Positions 23,076 through 25,627 of a stretch of 25,627 nucleotides of DNA are shown one piece after another. Made by a program: the position numbers and the translations under genes. The stretch is from Solibacillus sp045640265 (GTDB lineage Bacteria; Bacillota; Bacilli; Bacillales_A; Planococcaceae). The first letter of the stretch is position 1. Each line of letters opens with the position of its first letter. The stretch lies in the NCBI GenBank assembly GCA_045640265.1, contig JAZUES010000218.1:1-25627 (forward strand), read 5' to 3'. Below the pieces are notes generated by a model. The model saw nothing but the letters and a program-made list of their open reading frames with translations, was not told the origin of the DNA and ran no database searches.

Positions 23076-23264
23076 TTATTTGTTTTCTTCACGAGACTGG
23101 AATTGATTCATTTTTTCTTCTAAATCGTCCATCATCTGAATTAAGCGATCGATATCTTCAAGCTCAGTTGTTTCTGGATCGATAGCATCTAAAACCTCAA
23201 GGAAGATTTCTAAGCGTTCTTTTAAATAAGTCACTTGTTGTTCTTTGTTTGTAATTGGATTCAT
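23076..23264 (-). CDS. SE1561-family small acidic protein
   Basis: A 62-residue acidic protein predicted to be one or two amphipathic helices: NKEQQVTYLKERLEIFLEVLD, then the short turn IDPETTELED and IDRLIQMMDDLEEKMNQF. This pattern fits the SE1561 family, small proteins of unknown function common in Bacillales and staphylococci; the name is from recall and moderately sure. It has no membrane span. The ATG at 23264 has AAAGGAG about ten bases upstream and a good promoter, and a terminator follows the stop, so it is a complete single-gene unit. Confidence 0.78.
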   Translation of the reverse strand: MNPITNKEQQVTYLKERLEIFLEVLDAIDPETTELEDIDRLIQMMDDLEEKMNQFQSREENK

Positions 23265-23299
23265 TATAAGTGATGCTCCTTTTTGGTTTGCCTAAGTTC

Positions 23300-23328
23300 A
23301 TTATACTATGTTCTGTTTAAAAAGTTAA
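23300..23328 (-). promoter_or_regulatory. SigA-type promoter of the SE1561-family gene
   Basis: On the minus strand, TTAACT (23328-23323), 17 bases, TATAAT (23305-23300), 36 bases before the ATG at 23264. Confidence 0.7.
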
Positions 23329-23432
23329 TGGACAGCTTACGGAAAAACGACTTGTATTTATTATTTCGATTATAAAAGGAAGGAAATAATAAAAGCTAAT
23401 AATCACTTTATTTTTTCTGTTTATTTTGAATA

Positions 23433-23646
23433 TTTACAAAATTAAAGGAGTATGATAAATTAAGTATACATTAATTTAAAGGGAGATGGTTGGAAAAACA
23501 ATGTATAGGCAAACTCATGAAAGGGAGGAAGTTTAAACGTTTTTCGGCAAATCTGTCGGAATGTTAGTTTATTCAAATTGTAATGGAATTAAGTGAAATT
23601 TAAAGCCCTAGTTAACTTTTAGAGATAAGTTAACTAGGGCTTTTAA
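23433..23646 (+). other. Candidate small transcript (sRNA or micropeptide) in a 454-base gene-free stretch
   Basis: The gap 23265-23718 holds no long reading frame. Within it are a promoter-like TTTACA (23433-23438), 17 bases, TAAATT (23456-23461), or alternatively TATGAT at 23451; then about 140 bases; then a hairpin of 16 bp (AAGCCCTAGTTAACTT / AAGTTAACTAGGGCTT) followed by T4. Inside are two micro-ORFs: ATG 23486 to stop 23536 (16 residues, MVGKTMYRQTHEREEV, with GGGAGATGG before an internal ATG at 23501) and ATG 23517 to stop 23567 (16 residues). Neither has a clearly spaced ribosome site. The hairpin could also simply insulate the MFS gene. Confidence 0.35.
23601..23646. terminator. Hairpin terminator upstream of the MFS gene
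   Basis: A 16-bp perfect stem with the eight-base loop TTAGAGAT and a short T4 then A3T3 tail. No gene ends just upstream on the plus strand, which is what makes it notable. Confidence 0.65.
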
Positions 23647-23718
23647 ATTTGCACAATATTTAACAAATTATAGAGTGGCTATGATACGATGTAACGTATG
23701 AATTAAAGGAGATAGAAG

Positions 23719-24882
23719 ATGAGTTACAATCAACGAAGATTTTTAATTTTAGTGATTATCGTATCAATTTCGGGTTTTTCACAAGGGATGCTTTTACCAC
23801 TCATTTCAGTTATTTTTGAAGATAGTGGCGTATCCTCCACATTAAACGGTTTGAACGCAACAGGTCTTTATATTGGAACCTTACTCATTTCACCGTTTAT
23901 TGAACAGCCACTTCGTAAATATGGTTATAAGCCGATTATTGTACTTGGTGGGGCGGTAGTATTTGTCTCACTATTCTTATTCCCGTTATGGAAAAGCGTA
24001 ATGTTTTGGTTTGTTTTACGCATGTTAATAGGAATCGGTGACCATGCACTGCATTTTGCAACACAAACATGGATTACATCCGCAACACCAACACATAAGC
24101 TAGGAAAAAGTATGTCGATTTACGGTATTTCATTCGGTTTAGGTTTTGCTGTTGGTCCATTATTTGTACCATTAGTTAAAATTTCAGAAAGCCTACCATT
24201 TATCGTTTCCTCATTATTGTGCTTAGTAGCCTGGTCACTTGTATTTTTCGTGAAGAACGAAAAACCAGAAGCATTAAAAGGTGATGCTAATGAAACGGGC
24301 TTTGCACGCTATAAATTAGCAATCAAATACGGATGGATCGCATTTTTACCACCGTTTGTTTATGGATTTTTAGAATCTTCCTTAAATGCATTATTTCCTG
24401 TATATGCTTTACGTAAATCATTTGATTTAGAGTTTGTGTCGGTCATTTTAGCGTCATTTTCAGTTGGTGCAATTGCGATGCAGTTTCCACTTGGTACGCT
24501 AGGTGATAAAATCGGACGGCGTAAAGTTATTATCGGAGGCCTTATTTCAGGAAGTATATTTTTCTTCATAGGGAATATGCTTGAATATTCGCAAGTCCTT
24601 GTCGCAGTCATTTTTTTAATCGCAGGTATGTGCGTAGGTTCGATGTTCTCGTTAGGAATTACATATATGGCGGATTTAACGCCAAAACAATTATTACCAA
24701 CAGGCAATTTACTGTGCGGAATTTTCTTTAGTTTAGGCAGTTTAAGTGGTCCGCTTTTAGGTGGATTATATTTAGAGGTGTTTCCTGACAATGGTTTTTT
24801 AGTTTTAGTTTCACTGATGTTACTAGCTGTCGGTCTAATTGTCCTGTTATTTGGAAAAAGTAATAGAAAATCAAATGCGTAA
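23719..24882 (+). CDS. MFS transporter, 12 membrane segments
   Basis: A 387-residue major facilitator superfamily protein with two six-span halves joined by a charged loop at about 183-205 (KNEKPEALKGDANETGFARYK). MFS signatures include an acidic/aromatic segment in span 4 (RMLIGIGDHALHFATQTWI), an antiporter-like segment in span 5 (YGISFGLGFAVGPLF), and the motif-A copy GTLGDKIGRRKVIIGG between spans 8 and 9. It belongs by appearance to the YcaD/YfkF-like drug or sugar-efflux group; the substrate is unknown. AAAGGAGATAG precedes the ATG by about five bases. Upstream is a hairpin at 23601-23646, so it probably has its own promoter between 23647 and 23700, which I could not fix. Confidence 0.9.
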   Translation: MSYNQRRFLILVIIVSISGFSQGMLLPLISVIFEDSGVSSTLNGLNATGLYIGTLLISPFIEQPLRKYGYKPIIVLGGAVVFVSLFLFPLWKSVMFWFVLRMLIGIGDHALHFATQTWITSATPTHKLGKSMSIYGISFGLGFAVGPLFVPLVKISESLPFIVSSLLCLVAWSLVFFVKNEKPEALKGDANETGFARYKLAIKYGWIAFLPPFVYGFLESSLNALFPVYALRKSFDLEFVSVILASFSVGAIAMQFPLGTLGDKIGRRKVIIGGLISGSIFFFIGNMLEYSQVLVAVIFLIAGMCVGSMFSLGITYMADLTPKQLLPTGNLLCGIFFSLGSLSGPLLGGLYLEVFPDNGFLVLVSLMLLAVGLIVLLFGKSNRKSNA

Positions 24883-24883
24883 G

Positions 24884-24922
24884 AAAAAGCAGATGTTCAA
24901 TTTAGTTTGAACGTCTGCTTTT
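24884..24922. terminator. Bidirectional terminator after the MFS gene
   Basis: A 15-bp stem AAAAGCAGATGTTCA / TGAACGTCTGCTTTT with an eight-base loop and one G-U/mismatch position. The last codons of the convergent gene at 24902-25138 lie inside it. Confidence 0.82.
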
Positions 24923-25138
24923 CACTGAAAAGAATACGATTGCGGTTATAATCATTGATAAAATTATGTAAATGAATACGTTTAAGTAGTTCACGCCACC
25001 AAATGTAACAGCTGCTTGTAACGAGCTTGCTGAAGTTGCTGAACTATCAGTATTACTTGGGAACATTAATCCGCCTAACCAAGAAAGCCCGAAATAACAA
25101 ATGATGAAAGTAACTGCTACAAAAAGAAAGTTTTTCAT
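24902..25138 (-). CDS. Small two-span membrane protein, unknown function
   Basis: A 78-residue protein with an N-terminal hydrophobic segment (residues 3-24, FLFVAVTFIICYFGLSWLGGL), a Ser/Thr/Ala-rich outside loop (SNTDSSATSASSLQAAVTFGG), a second span (about 51-72, YLNVFIYIILSMIITAIVFF) and a short basic tail (KSRRSN). By the positive-inside rule both ends should be cytosolic. The ATG at 25138 has AGGAGGT six bases upstream; the frame extends nine codons further without a ribosome site. Its stop codon lies in the loop of the shared terminator hairpin. I do not recognise the family. Confidence 0.72.
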   Translation of the reverse strand: MKNFLFVAVTFIICYFGLSWLGGLMFPSNTDSSATSASSLQAAVTFGGVNYLNVFIYIILSMIITAIVFFSVKSRRSN

Positions 25139-25192
25139 GTTTCTACCTCCTAGCTTTTCAATCATACATGAAAGTTAGCAACAATAGGAAAT

Positions 25193-25228
25193 AAAAAAAA
25201 CTTACGAATCGATTTGAAATTCGTAAGC
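25193..25228 (-). terminator. Intrinsic terminator of the bdhA-like gene
   Basis: A 9-bp perfect stem CTTACGAAT / ATTCGTAAG followed on the minus strand by T8 (25200-25193). Confidence 0.8.
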
Positions 25229-25239
25229 TTTATGAAAAC

Positions 25240-25627
25240 TTATTTAGAAGCAACTAAAATTTTGATTTGGTTTTTGTCGTTTACTAATGTCTCGAAACCC
25301 TCTGTTACAACCTCATCTAATGTAATACGTTTTGTAACAAGCTTGTCAGCAGGGAAGTAACCTTGTGTCATTAAGTGCAATACTGCGGGGAAAATGTCAC
25401 GGTATGCAATAATACCTTTTACGCTACGTTCTGATAACACGATATTGTTTGGTTGAATAGACGCTTCTTTTTCCCAAATAGAAACAATAATAGTTTCACC
25501 TTCAAATGAAGTGGAATCGATTGCTTGTTTTAATACAACTGGTACACCAGTAACTTCGAATGCTACGTCAGCACCACCATTTGTTAACTCTTGAATTTTA
25601 CCGGCAACATCTGCTTCTTCTGCAGGA
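25240..25627 (-). CDS. bdhA: Zinc-dependent alcohol dehydrogenase, 2,3-butanediol dehydrogenase type, 3' part
   Basis: This is the C-terminal 128 residues or so of a medium-chain dehydrogenase; the gene continues beyond the right edge. The frame read on the minus strand contains KIQELTNGGADVAFEVTGVP, the segment VVLKQAIDSTSFEGETIIVS followed by IWEKEASIQPNNIVLSERSV, the segment KGIIAYRDIFPAVLHLMTQG and DKLVTKRITLDEVV, which match the (R,R)-butanediol dehydrogenase/BdhA group of Bacillus. Such enzymes interconvert acetoin and 2,3-butanediol with NAD(H) in overflow metabolism. The zinc-ligand N-terminal half is outside the window and cannot be checked, so related polyol dehydrogenases remain possible. 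A terminator follows the stop. Confidence 0.87.
   Translation of the reverse strand, partial: PAEEADVAGKIQELTNGGADVAFEVTGVPVVLKQAIDSTSFEGETIIVSIWEKEASIQPNNIVLSERSVKGIIAYRDIFPAVLHLMTQGYFPADKLVTKRITLDEVVTEGFETLVNDKNQIKILVASK

Noticed and set aside
1..25627. Mobile element, phage, defence island or CRISPR
   Set aside because: No transposase, integrase, direct-repeat array or att-like duplication was seen; gene content and codon use are uniform and housekeeping in nature.

Overview
The window reads as an ordinary chromosomal segment of a low-GC Gram-positive bacterium of the Bacillales, most likely Planococcaceae/Caryophanaceae near Lysinibacillus or Solibacillus. The basis is A+T-rich codon use, strong AGGAGG ribosome binding sites, TTG/GTG starts, and a set of Bacillus-type genes (sbcDC, thiT with a TPP riboswitch, motAB, yfkK, zosA, tcyP, a bdhA-like dehydrogenase). 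No rRNA, tRNA, CRISPR array, prophage, transposase or insertion sequence is visible. Genus is inferred from protein flavour only.

Layout. 1-682: 3' end of an M29 aminopeptidase gene, then a terminator. 846-5064: the sbcDC DNA-end-processing operon. 5109-5646 (minus): a 42-residue basic peptide behind a SigB-like promoter, and a DUF4870 membrane protein. 5722-6545: promoter, TPP riboswitch with terminator, and thiT. 6802-9188: methionine aminopeptidase, a PPK2 polyphosphate kinase and a GNAT acetyltransferase. 9242-11549 (minus): beta-carbonic anhydrase, a small His-tailed membrane protein and a complete M29 aminopeptidase paralogous to the one at the left edge. 11748-13296: motA-motB stator genes. 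13476-15472: pseudouridine kinase (with a fused N-terminal HTH) and pseudouridine-5'-phosphate glycosidase, overlapping by one base. 15549-17296: DUF1128 protein (minus), YtxH-like protein and YihY/BrkB membrane protein. 17363-20866: a divergent pair, a ZosA-like P1B ATPase (minus) and a TcyP-like cystine symporter (plus). 20898-23264 (minus): small membrane protein, class I Fe-S fumarase and SE1561-family small protein. 23265-23718: a 454-base gene-free stretch with a candidate small transcript. 23719-24882: MFS transporter. 24902-25627 (minus): a small membrane protein and the 3' end of a butanediol-dehydrogenase-type gene.

The genes are mostly short independent units separated by clear intrinsic terminators, many placed between convergent genes. 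The best regulatory signals are: (i) a 25-bp perfect palindrome containing a full-match PerR box, lying on the -10 of the zosA-like promoter, with a second Fur-family-like box in the leader; (ii) the TPP riboswitch of thiT; (iii) a cre-like site upstream of fumarase; (iv) a SigB-type promoter for the 42-residue peptide. I found no convincing previously undescribed multi-gene system. The items most worth a second look are regulatory architecture, unannotated small proteins, and the transcript candidate near 23433-23646.
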